The position numbers and the translations under genes are program-made. A model generated the notes under the pieces. That model did not search any database and had not been told where the DNA came from. It worked only from the letters and a program-made list of their open reading frames with translations. From assembly GCA_963726975.1 (NCBI GenBank), contig CAVSEK010000013.1, forward strand, positions 806,001-870,000: a stretch of DNA of 64,000 nucleotides, written 5' to 3'. The stretch is from CAVSEK01 sp963726975. Its GTDB lineage: Bacteria > Actinomycetota > Actinomycetes > Mycobacteriales > SCTD01. This document shows positions 25,132-33,084 of the stretch, one piece after another. The first letter of the stretch is position 1. Each line of letters opens with the position of its first letter.

Positions 25132-26615
25132 GCCGCGTCGTCGTCGTCGGCGCCGGCGTCGGGGGACTCGCCGCGGCCGCCCGGCTCGCCGCGCTCGGGC
25201 ACGACGTGACCGTCTGCGAGGCGCAGCAGGAGGTCGGCGGCAAGCTCGGCCTGCTCGAGCGGGACGGCTTCCGCTTCGACACCGGCCCGTCGCTCGTCAC
25301 GATGCCGTCGGTCTTCCGGGACCTGTTCGCCGACACCGGCGGGTGGCCCGAGGGCCTGGAGCTCACGCCGCTGGACCCGCTGGCCCGCTACACCTTCGCC
25401 GACGGCACCCGGCTGGACGCCAGCAGCGACCTCGACGTGCACTGCGCGCGCCTGGACGCGGCGCTGGGCGAGGGCGCGGGCGACGACTGGCGGGCCTTCA
25501 CGGCGCGCGCCGCGCGGGTCTGGGAGGCCAGTCGCGGGCCCTTCCTGGAGTCCGCGCTCGCCGGCCCCTCGACCATCGCGCGCCTGGCCCTGACGCGCCC
25601 GCGCGACATCGCGGCCATCGCCCCCGGCACGTCGCTGCGGGCGCTGGGCCGACGCACGCTGCGCGACCCGCGGCTGCGCACCTACCTCGACCGGTACGCC
25701 ACCTACACCGGCAGCGACCCCCGGCACGCGCCCGCGGCGCTGGCGGCGGTGCCCTACGTCGAGCAGTCGCAGGGCGGCTGGTACGTCCGCGGCGGCCTGC
25801 GCCGGCTCGGCGAGGCGGTGCACGACCGGGCGCTCGAGCGCGGCGCCCGCGTGCGCGCCGGCGCCCGGGTCGCGCGGATCGAGCTCGAGGGCCGCCGGGT
25901 GGCCGGGGTGCTGCTCGAGGACGGCGGACGGCTGCCGGCGGACGTGGTCGTCGCCAACGCCGACGCCTCCGTGGTCTACCGCACGCTCGTGCGCGCCCCC
26001 GGGGCCGCCCGCCGGCTGGCCCGCGCCACGCCCTCGCTGTCGGGCTTCGTGCTGCTGCTCGGCGTGCGCGGCCGCACGCCCGGGCTGGCGCACCACAACG
26101 TGCTCTTCCCCGCCGACTACGACGCCGAGTTCGACGCCGTCTTCGGCTCGCCCGCCAGCCCGGTCGCCGACCCGACGCTGTACGTCAGCGCCCCCGACGA
26201 CCCGGCCGTGCGGCCGGACGGCTGCGAGGGGTGGTTCGTGCTCGTCAACGCGCCGCGGCACGCCGACGGCCCGCCCGGCCGCGGCACCGTCGACTGGCGG
26301 GCACCCGGCCTCGCGGACGCGTACGCCGACTCCCTGCTCGAGCTGCTCGCCGCCCGCGGCCTGCCCGTCGGGGACCGGCTGCTCTTCCGCGAGGTGCTCA
26401 GCCCGGCCGACCTCGAGCAGCGCACCGGCGCGCTGGGCGGCGCCATCTACGGCACCTCGAGCAACGGCGCCCGGGCCGCCTTCCTGCGGCCCGCCAACCG
26501 CTCCCCCGTGCCCGGGCTGTTCCTCGTCGGCGGCTCCGCGCACCCGGGCGGCGGCCTGCCGCTGGTGACCCTGTCGGCGCAGATCGTGTCGGGCCTGGTC
26601 GGACGGGCAGGATGA
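25128..26615 (+). CDS. crtD: Carotenoid 3,4-desaturase-like oxidoreductase (CrtD/CrtI family)
   Basis: A 495-residue FAD-dependent desaturase: VVVVGAGVGGLAAAARLAALGHDVTVCEAQ, FRFDTGPSLVTMP, YATYTGSDPRHAPAALA, and the C-terminal GLFLVGGSAHPGGGLPLVTLSAQIV. Within the family, the HPGGGLPLV end and its place beside cruF favour CrtD (desaturation at C3',4' next to the hydroxylated end) over phytoene desaturase, which is encoded separately at 33 kb. GTGA overlap with the glycosyltransferase. Confidence 0.82.
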   Translation: MSRVVVVGAGVGGLAAAARLAALGHDVTVCEAQQEVGGKLGLLERDGFRFDTGPSLVTMPSVFRDLFADTGGWPEGLELTPLDPLARYTFADGTRLDASSDLDVHCARLDAALGEGAGDDWRAFTARAARVWEASRGPFLESALAGPSTIARLALTRPRDIAAIAPGTSLRALGRRTLRDPRLRTYLDRYATYTGSDPRHAPAALAAVPYVEQSQGGWYVRGGLRRLGEAVHDRALERGARVRAGARVARIELEGRRVAGVLLEDGGRLPADVVVANADASVVYRTLVRAPGAARRLARATPSLSGFVLLLGVRGRTPGLAHHNVLFPADYDAEFDAVFGSPASPVADPTLYVSAPDDPAVRPDGCEGWFVLVNAPRHADGPPGRGTVDWRAPGLADAYADSLLELLAARGLPVGDRLLFREVLSPADLEQRTGALGGAIYGTSSNGARAAFLRPANRSPVPGLFLVGGSAHPGGGLPLVTLSAQIVSGLVGRAG

Positions 26616-26619
26616 GCGC

Positions 26620-26994
26620 GTGACCCGCCCGGAGCGCCTCGTGGTGGCCGCCGCCCTGCTCGCCCTGCTCGTGCTGCTCGTCGCCCGGCAGCCCGTCAGC
26701 GGCAGCTTCGGGGCGCTGGCCGGGGTCGGCGCCGGGCTCGTCCTGACCGACCGCCTGGGCCGGCTGCGGCGGCGGGTCGACGCCCGTCTCGGGGCCGACG
26801 ACCCGGTGCCCCGCGGCGGGCTGCGCGCCGAGGTCGTCGTGCGGCGGGTCGTCCTGCAGATCGCCGTGCTCGGGGCGCTGCTCGTGCTCGTCGCGCTGAC
26901 CCCCTTCGCCGGCGACGACGTCTTCGCCCTCCTCGCGACGGCGGCCACCGCCGTGCCGCTCGTGCTCACCGCCGACCGCCTGCGCCGGGTCTGA
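26620..26994 (+). CDS. Small membrane protein, unknown
   Basis: A 124-residue protein with four predicted hydrophobic segments (VVAAALLALLVLLVA, FGALAGVGAGLVL, LQIAVLGALLVLVALTP, ALLATAATAVPLVLTA) and a basic loop between the second and third. Family not recognised. The start is 4 bp after the crtD-like stop, so it continues the carotenoid operon or begins a two-gene tail with the YihY gene. Confidence 0.7.
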   Translation: MTRPERLVVAAALLALLVLLVARQPVSGSFGALAGVGAGLVLTDRLGRLRRRVDARLGADDPVPRGGLRAEVVVRRVVLQIAVLGALLVLVALTPFAGDDVFALLATAATAVPLVLTADRLRRV

Positions 26995-27007
26995 GGGGGA
27001 CGACGCC

Positions 27008-28066
27008 GTGGGTGCTGTCGCCGCGCTGGACGGGTTCCAGCAGCGCCACCGCTGGGCGGGCTTCCCGCTCGGGCTCGTCTACAAGTTCGTCGACGACCAG
27101 GGCAGCTACCTGGCGGCCCTGCTGACCTACTACGCCTTCCTCTCGCTGTTCCCGCTGCTGCTGCTGCTCGCGACGGTGCTCGCCGTGCTGCTGCGCGGAC
27201 ACCCCGACCTGCAGCAGCGGCTGCTCGACTCCGCCCTGGGCCAGTTCCCGCTCCTGCAGGGGCAGCTCAGCGAGCCGCAGCGGGTGCAGAGCAGCGGCAC
27301 CGGGCTGGTCCTCACCTCGCTCACCGCGCTCTACGGCTCGCTGGGCGTCGGGCAGGCGGCGCAGAACCTCATGAACACCGCCTGGGGCGTCCCGCGCAAC
27401 AGCCGCGGCAACCCCTTCGTCGCGCGCGGACGCAGCGTCCTGCTCCTGCTCACCGCGGGCCTGGTCGTGCTGGGCACCACGGTGCTCACCTCCATCGGCA
27501 GCACGGGCTCCGCGTTCGGCGCCGACCTCGGGCCCTCCCGCCAGGCGCTGACGCTGCTGCTGTCGGTCGGCCTCAACCTGGGCGTCTTCCTGCTCGCGAT
27601 GCGGATCGCCACCGCCGTGCACGTGCCGCGACGGCACCTGCTGCCCGGCGCCCTCGCGGCGGCGGTGCTGTGGCAGCTGCTGCAGCTGTTCGGCACCGCC
27701 TACGTCATGCGCGTCGTCGCCGGGTCGGACGCCACCAGCGGCGCGTTCGCCCTCGTCCTCGGGCTCATCGCCTGGCTGTTCCTCGGCGCGAACATGCTCG
27801 TGCTCTGCGTCGAGGCCAACGTGGTGCTCGCACGCCGGCTCTACCCGCGGGCCCTGCTGACGCCCTTCACGGACTCGGTCGACCTGACCGGCGCCGACCA
27901 GCGCGCCTACGCCCAGTACGCCCGGGCGCAGCGGGCCAAGGGCTTCGAGACCGTCGACGTGCGCTTCGCCCACGACGGCCAGTACGCCACCGCGCTGCGC
28001 GACGGCGTCGCCGACCCCGACGCCCCCGACGCCCCCGACGAGGACCGGCCTGCGGCGAGCGGCTAG
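27008..28066 (+). CDS. YihY/BrkB family inner-membrane protein
   Basis: A 352-residue integral membrane protein: VYKFVDDQGSYLAALLTYYAFLSLFPLLLLLATVLAVLLRG marks the YihY/BrkB family (LTYYAFLSLFPLLL is the signature), with about six transmembrane helices and a hydrophilic, Asp/Pro-rich C-terminus (DAPDAPDED from a short 9-bp coding repeat). Once annotated as RNase BN or virulence factor; transport or envelope roles are suspected but not proven. It ends overlapping tail to tail with the next minus-strand gene. Confidence 0.88.
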   Translation: MGAVAALDGFQQRHRWAGFPLGLVYKFVDDQGSYLAALLTYYAFLSLFPLLLLLATVLAVLLRGHPDLQQRLLDSALGQFPLLQGQLSEPQRVQSSGTGLVLTSLTALYGSLGVGQAAQNLMNTAWGVPRNSRGNPFVARGRSVLLLLTAGLVVLGTTVLTSIGSTGSAFGADLGPSRQALTLLLSVGLNLGVFLLAMRIATAVHVPRRHLLPGALAAAVLWQLLQLFGTAYVMRVVAGSDATSGAFALVLGLIAWLFLGANMLVLCVEANVVLARRLYPRALLTPFTDSVDLTGADQRAYAQYARAQRAKGFETVDVRFAHDGQYATALRDGVADPDAPDAPDEDRPAASG

Positions 28067-28845
28067 GCCGGCGGCGCTGCGTCGAGCGGGAGGGCGAGCA
28101 GCTGCCGCCGCACCGTCGCACCGAGCTGCACGACGGAGAAGGCGGTGAGGGCGAGCAGCAGCGCCGGACCCAGGACGGACAGCACGTCGGCCAGGCCCAG
28201 GAAGACGCCGCTGAAGTGGATCGTCGGGGACAGCAGGATCACCCGCGTCGGCCGCTCGGCCACCGTGACCCGCCCGACCTCGTCCCCGCCGGCGTTGCCG
28301 GCCCGCGCCCGCACGTACTCGAGCAGGAAGGCGGCGAAGCCGCACGACACCGCCAGCCACACGGGGCAGCCGACCGCCACGACCGCGACGAGGTAGACCG
28401 CGTCGTTCACCCGGTCGACCGCGCTGTCGAGCACGTAGCCCCAGCGCGTCGTGCGGTCCTCCAGGACGGCCACGCAGCCGTCCAGCGTGTCGAACAGGCC
28501 GCTGGCGACGAGCAGCCAGCCCGCGGCGATCCACCACCGGCCGCCGACCCCCGCGAGCACGAGCACGAGCCCGGCCAGCCAGACCGACGACAGCGTCACC
28601 ACGTCCGGCTGCACGCCGCGGCGGGCGAGCGGGCGGGCGATCGCGTGCACCATCGTCAGCCAGCCGCGCAGCCAGGCGCTCCCGGTGCGCGGGTCGTAGC
28701 CGCCGTGCAGCTGCTGCCAGCGGTCGAAGTAGCCGGCGCGGTCCGCCACCGGTCCTGCCGGCCGGCGCGCAGTGACCAGGGCGAGCGCGACGAGGGCGGC
28801 ACCGAAGGCGGCGAGGGCCAGCAGCGACAGCGCGGCGCGGCTCAC
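28063..28845 (-). CDS. CDP-alcohol phosphatidyltransferase family protein
   Basis: A 260-residue membrane enzyme with the CDP-OH-P motif region FDTLDGCVAVLEDRTTRWGYVLDSAVDRVND: all four aspartates are present, but the usual AR after DG-x2 reads AV, so the arginine is replaced by valine. Some six hydrophobic helices surround it. Enzymes of this family transfer a phosphoalcohol from CMP; the acceptor cannot be told. It overlaps the upstream SRPBCC gene by GTGA and the downstream YihY gene tail to tail. The N-terminal part (PVADRAGYFDRWQQLHGGYDPR) is hydrophilic and typical of actinobacterial members. Confidence 0.8.
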   Translation of the reverse strand: MSRAALSLLALAAFGAALVALALVTARRPAGPVADRAGYFDRWQQLHGGYDPRTGSAWLRGWLTMVHAIARPLARRGVQPDVVTLSSVWLAGLVLVLAGVGGRWWIAAGWLLVASGLFDTLDGCVAVLEDRTTRWGYVLDSAVDRVNDAVYLVAVVAVGCPVWLAVSCGFAAFLLEYVRARAGNAGGDEVGRVTVAERPTRVILLSPTIHFSGVFLGLADVLSVLGPALLLALTAFSVVQLGATVRRQLLALPLDAAPPA

Positions 28846-29279
28846 GCGGCCCGGCGAGCGGCCCGGGCCAGCCGCTCCACCCGGGTGGCGAGCAGCCGGG
28901 TCGTCAGGCCGCGGCCCAGCCACAGCGGCAGCGCGGCACCACGGGCGAACAGCCCGTCGACGACGACGCTGACCGCCAGGTCGCACCCGCCGCGCACGAG
29001 GGGCGTCACCTCGGTCGTGACCTCCTCGACGAGGCCGGGCGCCAGGTGCACCCGCAGCACCAGCCGTCGCTCCGGCACCGCCTCGACGACGTCGACCGGC
29101 AGCCGGGCGCCCAGGCCCCGGGCGACGCCGAGCAGGTGCTGACCCGGGACCGCGCTGCCCGCGCCGCCCCGCACCCGGCGCAGGAACAGGTCGAACTCCG
29201 GCCAGCGCTGCGGGTCGCCGAGCACGGACCAGACCTGGGCGGGCGACGCGGACGTGCGCACCCGGTGCCGCAACCTCAC
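28842..29279 (-). CDS. SRPBCC (START-like) family protein
   Basis: A 145-residue protein with the fold signature VRTSASPAQVWSVLGDPQRWPEFD at the N-terminus and an amphipathic C-terminal helix (GLTTRLLATRVERLARAAR), typical of polyketide-cyclase-like SRPBCC lipid-binding proteins. It is upstream of and coupled to the CDP-alcohol transferase, which suggests a lipid-related ligand. The ligand is unknown. Confidence 0.8.
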   Translation of the reverse strand: MRLRHRVRTSASPAQVWSVLGDPQRWPEFDLFLRRVRGGAGSAVPGQHLLGVARGLGARLPVDVVEAVPERRLVLRVHLAPGLVEEVTTEVTPLVRGGCDLAVSVVVDGLFARGAALPLWLGRGLTTRLLATRVERLARAARRAA

Positions 29280-29352
29280 CGGCCCGACTCCCTCCTGCGA
29301 CGCCCGGCGGCGCCCGCTCCCCGCGCTGTCCCCCGCGCGCGCCCGGTCACCC

Positions 29353-30264
29353 CTAGGACGCGATCTTCGACGCCGTCCGGCCCGCCGGGGCGAGACCGAG
29401 CCGCTGCCACACCTCGCGGGTCGCGGTGGAGCGGTTGAGGGTGATGAAGTGCAGCCCGGGGGCGCCCTCGTCGAGCAGCCGCCGGCACAGGTCGGTCGCG
29501 ACCTCGACGCCGATCTCGCGCACGGCGGCCGGGTCGTCCTCCACGGCGCGCAGGCGCTCGGCGAGCGCGGCGGGGAAGGCGGCGCCGCTGAGCACGGCCA
29601 TGCGCTCGATGGAGCGGACGTTGGTGACCGGCATGATGCCCGGCAGCACCGGCACCTCGCAGCCGCTCGCCGCCACCCGGTCGCGCAGCCGGAGGTAGTC
29701 CTCGGGCCGGAAGAAGAACTGCGTGATGGCGAACTCCGCCCCGGCCCGGCACTTGGCGACGAAGCGCTCGACGTCGGCGTCCAGGTCCGGCGAGCGCGGG
29801 TGCATCTCCGGGAAGGCGGCCACGCCGACGCAGAAGTCGCCGCTGCTGCGCACCAGGCGGACGAGCTCCTCGGCGTACTGCAGGCCCTCGGGGTGCGCCA
29901 CCCAGTCGGCGCGCGGGTCGCCAGGGGGGTCGCCGCGCAGGGCCAGGACGTTGTGCACCCCCGCGTCGGCGAACTGCCCGACGATCCGGCGCAGCTCGGC
30001 CACCGAGTGGTCGACCGCCGTCAGGTGCGCCAGCGGCGTGAGCGTGGTCTCCGTCGCGATCCGCTCGACCATCGCGACCGTGCGGTCGCGCGTCGAGCCG
30101 CCCGCGCCGTACGTCACCGACACGAAGCCCGGCTGCAGCGGCTCGAGCTCCCGGACGGCCTGCCAGAGCTGGCGCTCGCCCTCGTCGGTGCGCGCCGGGA
30201 AGAACTCGAAGGAGAACGACGGCTCACCGCTGGCGAGCAGGTCGCTGATCCGCGGGCCGGGCAC
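29353..30264 (-). CDS. metF: Methylenetetrahydrofolate reductase
   Basis: A 303-residue MetF/MTHFR barrel enzyme reducing 5,10-methylene-THF to 5-methyl-THF. Conserved blocks: FSFEFFPARTDEGERQLW (catalytic Glu in EFFP), FVSVTYGAGGSTRDRT, LAHLTAVDHSVAELRRI, VLALRGDPPGD, and AEFAITQFFFRPEDYL. In M. tuberculosis the orthologous position next to the prenyl synthase idsA2 is held by Rv2172c. A TAACCT -10 box lies 6 nt before the GTG, so the mRNA is probably leaderless. Divergent from the prenyl synthase. Confidence 0.92.
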   Translation of the reverse strand: MPGPRISDLLASGEPSFSFEFFPARTDEGERQLWQAVRELEPLQPGFVSVTYGAGGSTRDRTVAMVERIATETTLTPLAHLTAVDHSVAELRRIVGQFADAGVHNVLALRGDPPGDPRADWVAHPEGLQYAEELVRLVRSSGDFCVGVAAFPEMHPRSPDLDADVERFVAKCRAGAEFAITQFFFRPEDYLRLRDRVAASGCEVPVLPGIMPVTNVRSIERMAVLSGAAFPAALAERLRAVEDDPAAVREIGVEVATDLCRRLLDEGAPGLHFITLNRSTATREVWQRLGLAPAGRTASKIAS

Positions 30265-30270
30265 GGCGCC

Positions 30271-30276
30271 AGGTTA
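30271..30276 (-). promoter_or_regulatory. -10 box of metF, leaderless geometry
   Basis: On the minus strand TAACCT is followed after 6 nt by the metF GTG (30264). This is the TANNNT-N6-start geometry of leaderless actinobacterial transcripts. No ribosome site fits in the gap. Confidence 0.6.
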
Positions 30277-30300
30277 CGGTGCGGACGACGGGTCCCGCTG

Positions 30301-30372
30301 CCGCACCTGGAGCCGCACCTGGAGCCGCACCTGGAGCCGCACCTGGAGCCGCACCTGGAGCCGCACGTGGAG
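30301..30372. repeat. 12-bp tandem repeat, six units, in the metF-crtE divergent promoter region
   Basis: Five perfect copies of CCGCACCTGGAG occupy 30301-30360 and a sixth with one change (CCGCACGTGGAG) ends at 30372. There is no spacer. The array ends 15 bp before the -10 box of the prenyl synthase gene and so replaces its -35 region. It is non-coding in the annotated frames. Confidence 0.9.
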
Positions 30373-30387
30373 GGCGGACCGATCCCG

Positions 30388-30393
30388 TACCGT
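30388..30393 (+). promoter_or_regulatory. -10 box of the prenyl synthase gene, leaderless geometry
   Basis: TACCGT is followed after CGCCCC (6 nt) by the ATG at 30400. The upstream side is occupied by the 12-bp repeat array, so copy number changes could alter promoter spacing. Confidence 0.65.
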
Positions 30394-30399
30394 CGCCCC

Positions 30400-31482
30400 A
30401 TGAGCCTGCTGCCTCCTGCTCCGGGCCCGCTCGACCGCGACGACCTCCGGGCGCGGGTCCAGAAGGCCCTCGACGCGTTCGTCTCGGACCAGGTGCCGCT
30501 GCTGGCAGCGGTCAGCGACGACCTCGCGCCGCTCGCCGACGCCCTCGTCCAGCTGCTCGCCGGGGGCAAGCGGCTGCGGCCCGCCTTCTGCTACTGGGGC
30601 TACCGCGGCGCCGGCGGCGAGGACTGCGACGCCGCCGTCGCCGCGGCCGCCTCGCTGGAGCTGTTCCAGGCCTGCGCGATCGTGCACGACGACGTCATGG
30701 ACGGCAGCGACACGCGGCGCGGCGCACCGGCGGCGCACCGGCGCTTCGCCTCGCTGCACCGCAGCTCCGACTGGCACGGCGACCCCGAGGCCTTCGGGGC
30801 GGGGGCGGCCGTCCTGCTGGGCGACCTGTGCCTGGTCTGGTCCGACGAGCTGCTGGCGACCAGCGGGTTCGGCGCGGTCGAGCTGCTGCGCGCCGACCGG
30901 GTGTTCGCGCAGATGCGCAGCGAGCTCATGGGCGGGCAGTACCTCGACCTGCTCGAGCAGGCGCGCGGGGGCGGGTCCGTCGAGCGCGCCCTGCGGGTGG
31001 CCCGCTGGAAGAGCGCGAAGTACACGATCGAGCGGCCGCTGCACCTCGGCGCCGCGCTGGCCGGCGCCGACCAGGACGTGGTCGACGGCTACAGCGGCTT
31101 CGGGCTGCCGCTGGGCGAGGCGTTCCAGATGCGCGACGACCTGCTGGGCGTCTTCGGCGACCCGGAGCAGACCGGCAAGCCCGCCGGTGACGACCTGCGC
31201 GAGGGCAAGCGCACCGTCCTCGTCGCCATGGCGCTCGAGGCGGCGACCCCCGCGCAGGCCGAGGTCGTCCGCCGCCACCTGGGCGACCCCCACCTGCACG
31301 AGGACGGGGTGGCGGCGCTGCGCGCGGTCATCCGCGACACCGGCGCGGCGGCCCGCCTCGAGGGCCTCATCGAGCAGCTCACCGACGACGCGCTCACGGC
31401 GCTCGAGGCCGCGCCGGTGGCCGAGCCGGCCCGGCAGGTGCTGCACGACCTGGCCGCTGCCGCCACCGCCCGCACCGGCTGA
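30400..31482 (+). CDS. crtE: Polyprenyl (geranylgeranyl) diphosphate synthase
   Basis: A 360-residue trans-prenyltransferase. The first aspartate-rich motif is DDVMD at 97-101 and the second DDLLGVFGD from 246; K57/R58 with GGKRLRP bind diphosphate. Small residues before the first motif (QACAIVHDD) leave room for C20 or longer products. It condenses IPP with allylic diphosphates; with crtB and crtI nearby, GGPP for carotenoids is the likely product. M. tuberculosis has idsA2 (Rv2173) in the same position relative to metF, so lipid or menaquinone precursors are an alternative. Confidence 0.88.
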   Translation: MSLLPPAPGPLDRDDLRARVQKALDAFVSDQVPLLAAVSDDLAPLADALVQLLAGGKRLRPAFCYWGYRGAGGEDCDAAVAAAASLELFQACAIVHDDVMDGSDTRRGAPAAHRRFASLHRSSDWHGDPEAFGAGAAVLLGDLCLVWSDELLATSGFGAVELLRADRVFAQMRSELMGGQYLDLLEQARGGGSVERALRVARWKSAKYTIERPLHLGAALAGADQDVVDGYSGFGLPLGEAFQMRDDLLGVFGDPEQTGKPAGDDLREGKRTVLVAMALEAATPAQAEVVRRHLGDPHLHEDGVAALRAVIRDTGAAARLEGLIEQLTDDALTALEAAPVAEPARQVLHDLAAAATARTG

Positions 31483-31512
31483 GCGCGCCGGCGCCCGGGA
31501 GCCGCCCGCCCG

Positions 31513-31518
31513 TACGCT
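31513..31518 (+). promoter_or_regulatory. -10 box of the methionine aminopeptidase gene
   Basis: TACGCT followed after 7 nt by GTG at 31526; leaderless geometry, no Shine-Dalgarno sequence in the gap. Confidence 0.6.
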
Positions 31519-31525
31519 GGCAGGC

Positions 31526-32524
31526 GTGACCGCCCCGACCCTCGCCGCAGGCGACCCGTGCTGGTGCGGCAGCGGGCGCAAGTACAAGCGCTGCCACCGC
31601 CTCGCCGACCTCGACCCCGGGCGCGCGGCCGCGGAGCAGGCCCGGCGCGAGCAGGCCGAGGCCGACGCGGCCCGTTTCGTGCGCCCCGGCCGGGTGTCCC
31701 CGCGCCGCCCGGTGCCCGAGCAGGTCCCGCGCCCGGACTACGTCGCCGACCGGCACGGCCGGCCGCAGGGCTCGCGCTCGGGTGCGCCCAAGACCCCGGA
31801 GGAGCTCGAGCGCATGCGCCGGGCCGGGCGGGCCGCGGCGGAGGTGCTCGCGGAGGTCGGCGCCGCGGTCCGCCCCGGCGTCACCACCGACGAGCTCGAC
31901 GCGGTGTGCCACGCCGCCTGCCTCGCGCGCGGCGGCTACCCCTCGCCGCTGGGCTACCACGGCTACCCGAAGTCGCTGTGCACCTCGGTCAACGAGGTCA
32001 TCTGCCACGGCATCCCCGACTCGACCGTCCTCAAGGACGGCGACATCGTCAACTGCGACGTGACCATCTACCTCGACGGCGTGCACGGCGACACCAACGC
32101 GACCTTCTTCGTCGGCGAGGTCGACGAGGAGTCGCGCCGGCTCGTCGAGGTCACCCGGGAGTGCCTCGACCTCGGCATCGCCGCGGTGCGGCCGGGGGCG
32201 ACCGTCCGCGACATCGGGCGGGCCATCCAGGCGCACGCCGAGGGCCTGGGCTACGGCGTCGTCCGCAGCTTCGTCGGCCACGGCATCGGCACGGCCTTCC
32301 ACGCCGAGCCGCAGGTGTACCACTACGACAACCCGCAGGCCCGCACCGTCCTCGAGCCGGGCATGACCTTCACCATCGAGCCGATGATCACGGTCGGCGA
32401 CCACCGGCACGACCTGTGGGACGACGGCTGGACCGCGGTGACCAAGGACCGCTCGCGCACCGCGCAGTTCGAGCACACGGTCGTCGTCACCGAGGACGGC
32501 GCCGAGGTGCTGACCGTCTGCTGA
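31526..32524 (+). CDS. map: Type I methionine aminopeptidase with N-terminal SEC-C zinc motif
   Basis: A 332-residue enzyme removing N-terminal Met. Residues 12-24 carry a SEC-C motif (CWCGSGRKYKRCH), a zinc ligand found in a subset of actinobacterial MAPs and thought to aid ribosome binding. The pita-bread domain starts near residue 90. Visible metal ligands are D178 (NCDVT) and D189 (GDTNATF), the HGIGTAFHAEP histidines, and glutamates in FTIEPMIT and QFEHTVVVTEDG. A linker of about 60 residues rich in Arg/Pro joins the parts. Confidence 0.92.
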   Translation: MTAPTLAAGDPCWCGSGRKYKRCHRLADLDPGRAAAEQARREQAEADAARFVRPGRVSPRRPVPEQVPRPDYVADRHGRPQGSRSGAPKTPEELERMRRAGRAAAEVLAEVGAAVRPGVTTDELDAVCHAACLARGGYPSPLGYHGYPKSLCTSVNEVICHGIPDSTVLKDGDIVNCDVTIYLDGVHGDTNATFFVGEVDEESRRLVEVTRECLDLGIAAVRPGATVRDIGRAIQAHAEGLGYGVVRSFVGHGIGTAFHAEPQVYHYDNPQARTVLEPGMTFTIEPMITVGDHRHDLWDDGWTAVTKDRSRTAQFEHTVVVTEDGAEVLTVC

Positions 32525-32542
32525 CGCGCGCGCCGCACGGCC

Positions 32543-32548
32543 TACGGT
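32543..32548 (+). promoter_or_regulatory. -10 box of the VOC protein gene
   Basis: TACGGT, 6 nt before GTG 32555; leaderless geometry. Confidence 0.55.
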
Positions 32549-32554
32549 CGCCCG

Positions 32555-32989
32555 GTGCCGATCGCCCTCGAGAACGTCGCCATCGCCGTGCGGGACCTCG
32601 ACGCGGCGATCGCCTTCTTCACCGACCTCGGGCTCTCGGTGCTCGGCCGCGACACGGTCCGCGGGGAGTGGGCGGACACCGCGGTCGGCCTGGACGGCAA
32701 CCACGCGCGGATCGCGATGCTGCGGACGCCGGACGGGCACGGCCACCTGGAGCTGTTCGAGTACCTGCACCCGCCGGCGGTCGAGACCGCGCCGACCCTG
32801 CCGAACGAGATCGGCATGCACCGCGTCGCCTTCTCCGTCGACGACCTCGACGCCTCGCTCGAGATCGCCGCGCGGCACGGCTGCCACCCGCTGCGGGGCG
32901 TGGCGACCTACGAGGACCTGTTCCGGCTCACCTACCTGCGCGGCCCCAGCGGCATCCTCGTGATGCTCGCCCAGCGGCTGCGGCCCTGA
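32555..32989 (+). CDS. VOC (glyoxalase) family protein
   Basis: A 144-residue vicinal-oxygen-chelate protein with two beta-alpha-beta-beta-beta modules. Possible metal ligands: E8 in ALENVAIAVRDLDAAIAFFTDLGL, E76 in GHLELFEYLHPP, H100 in GMHRVAFSVDDLDASLE and the region PSGILVMLAQ at the end. It resembles glyoxalase/dioxygenase-like and methylmalonyl-CoA-epimerase-like members; the substrate is unknown. Monocistronic by position. Confidence 0.8.
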   Translation: MPIALENVAIAVRDLDAAIAFFTDLGLSVLGRDTVRGEWADTAVGLDGNHARIAMLRTPDGHGHLELFEYLHPPAVETAPTLPNEIGMHRVAFSVDDLDASLEIAARHGCHPLRGVATYEDLFRLTYLRGPSGILVMLAQRLRP

Positions 32990-33072
32990 GCCCCCGGCGG
33001 CGCCCGAGCACGGCGAGCCCGGGACGGCGGTGCCGGCGCGCCCGCCGAGGGGCCGGGACGCCCCCGCGACCG

Positions 33073-33078
33073 TACGCT
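33073..33078 (+). promoter_or_regulatory. -10 box of crtI
   Basis: TACGCT, 6 nt before GTG 33085; leaderless geometry. Confidence 0.6.
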
Positions 33079-33084
33079 CCAGGG

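Noticed and set aside
28018..28060. Asp/Pro tandem repeat at the end of the YihY protein as a regulatory repeat
   Set aside because: Short in-frame coding repeat giving a disordered acidic tail, not an intergenic array.
30301..30372. 12-bp repeats as a CRISPR array or direct-repeat origin
   Set aside because: Units are contiguous without spacers, no cas genes nearby and no dnaA boxes.
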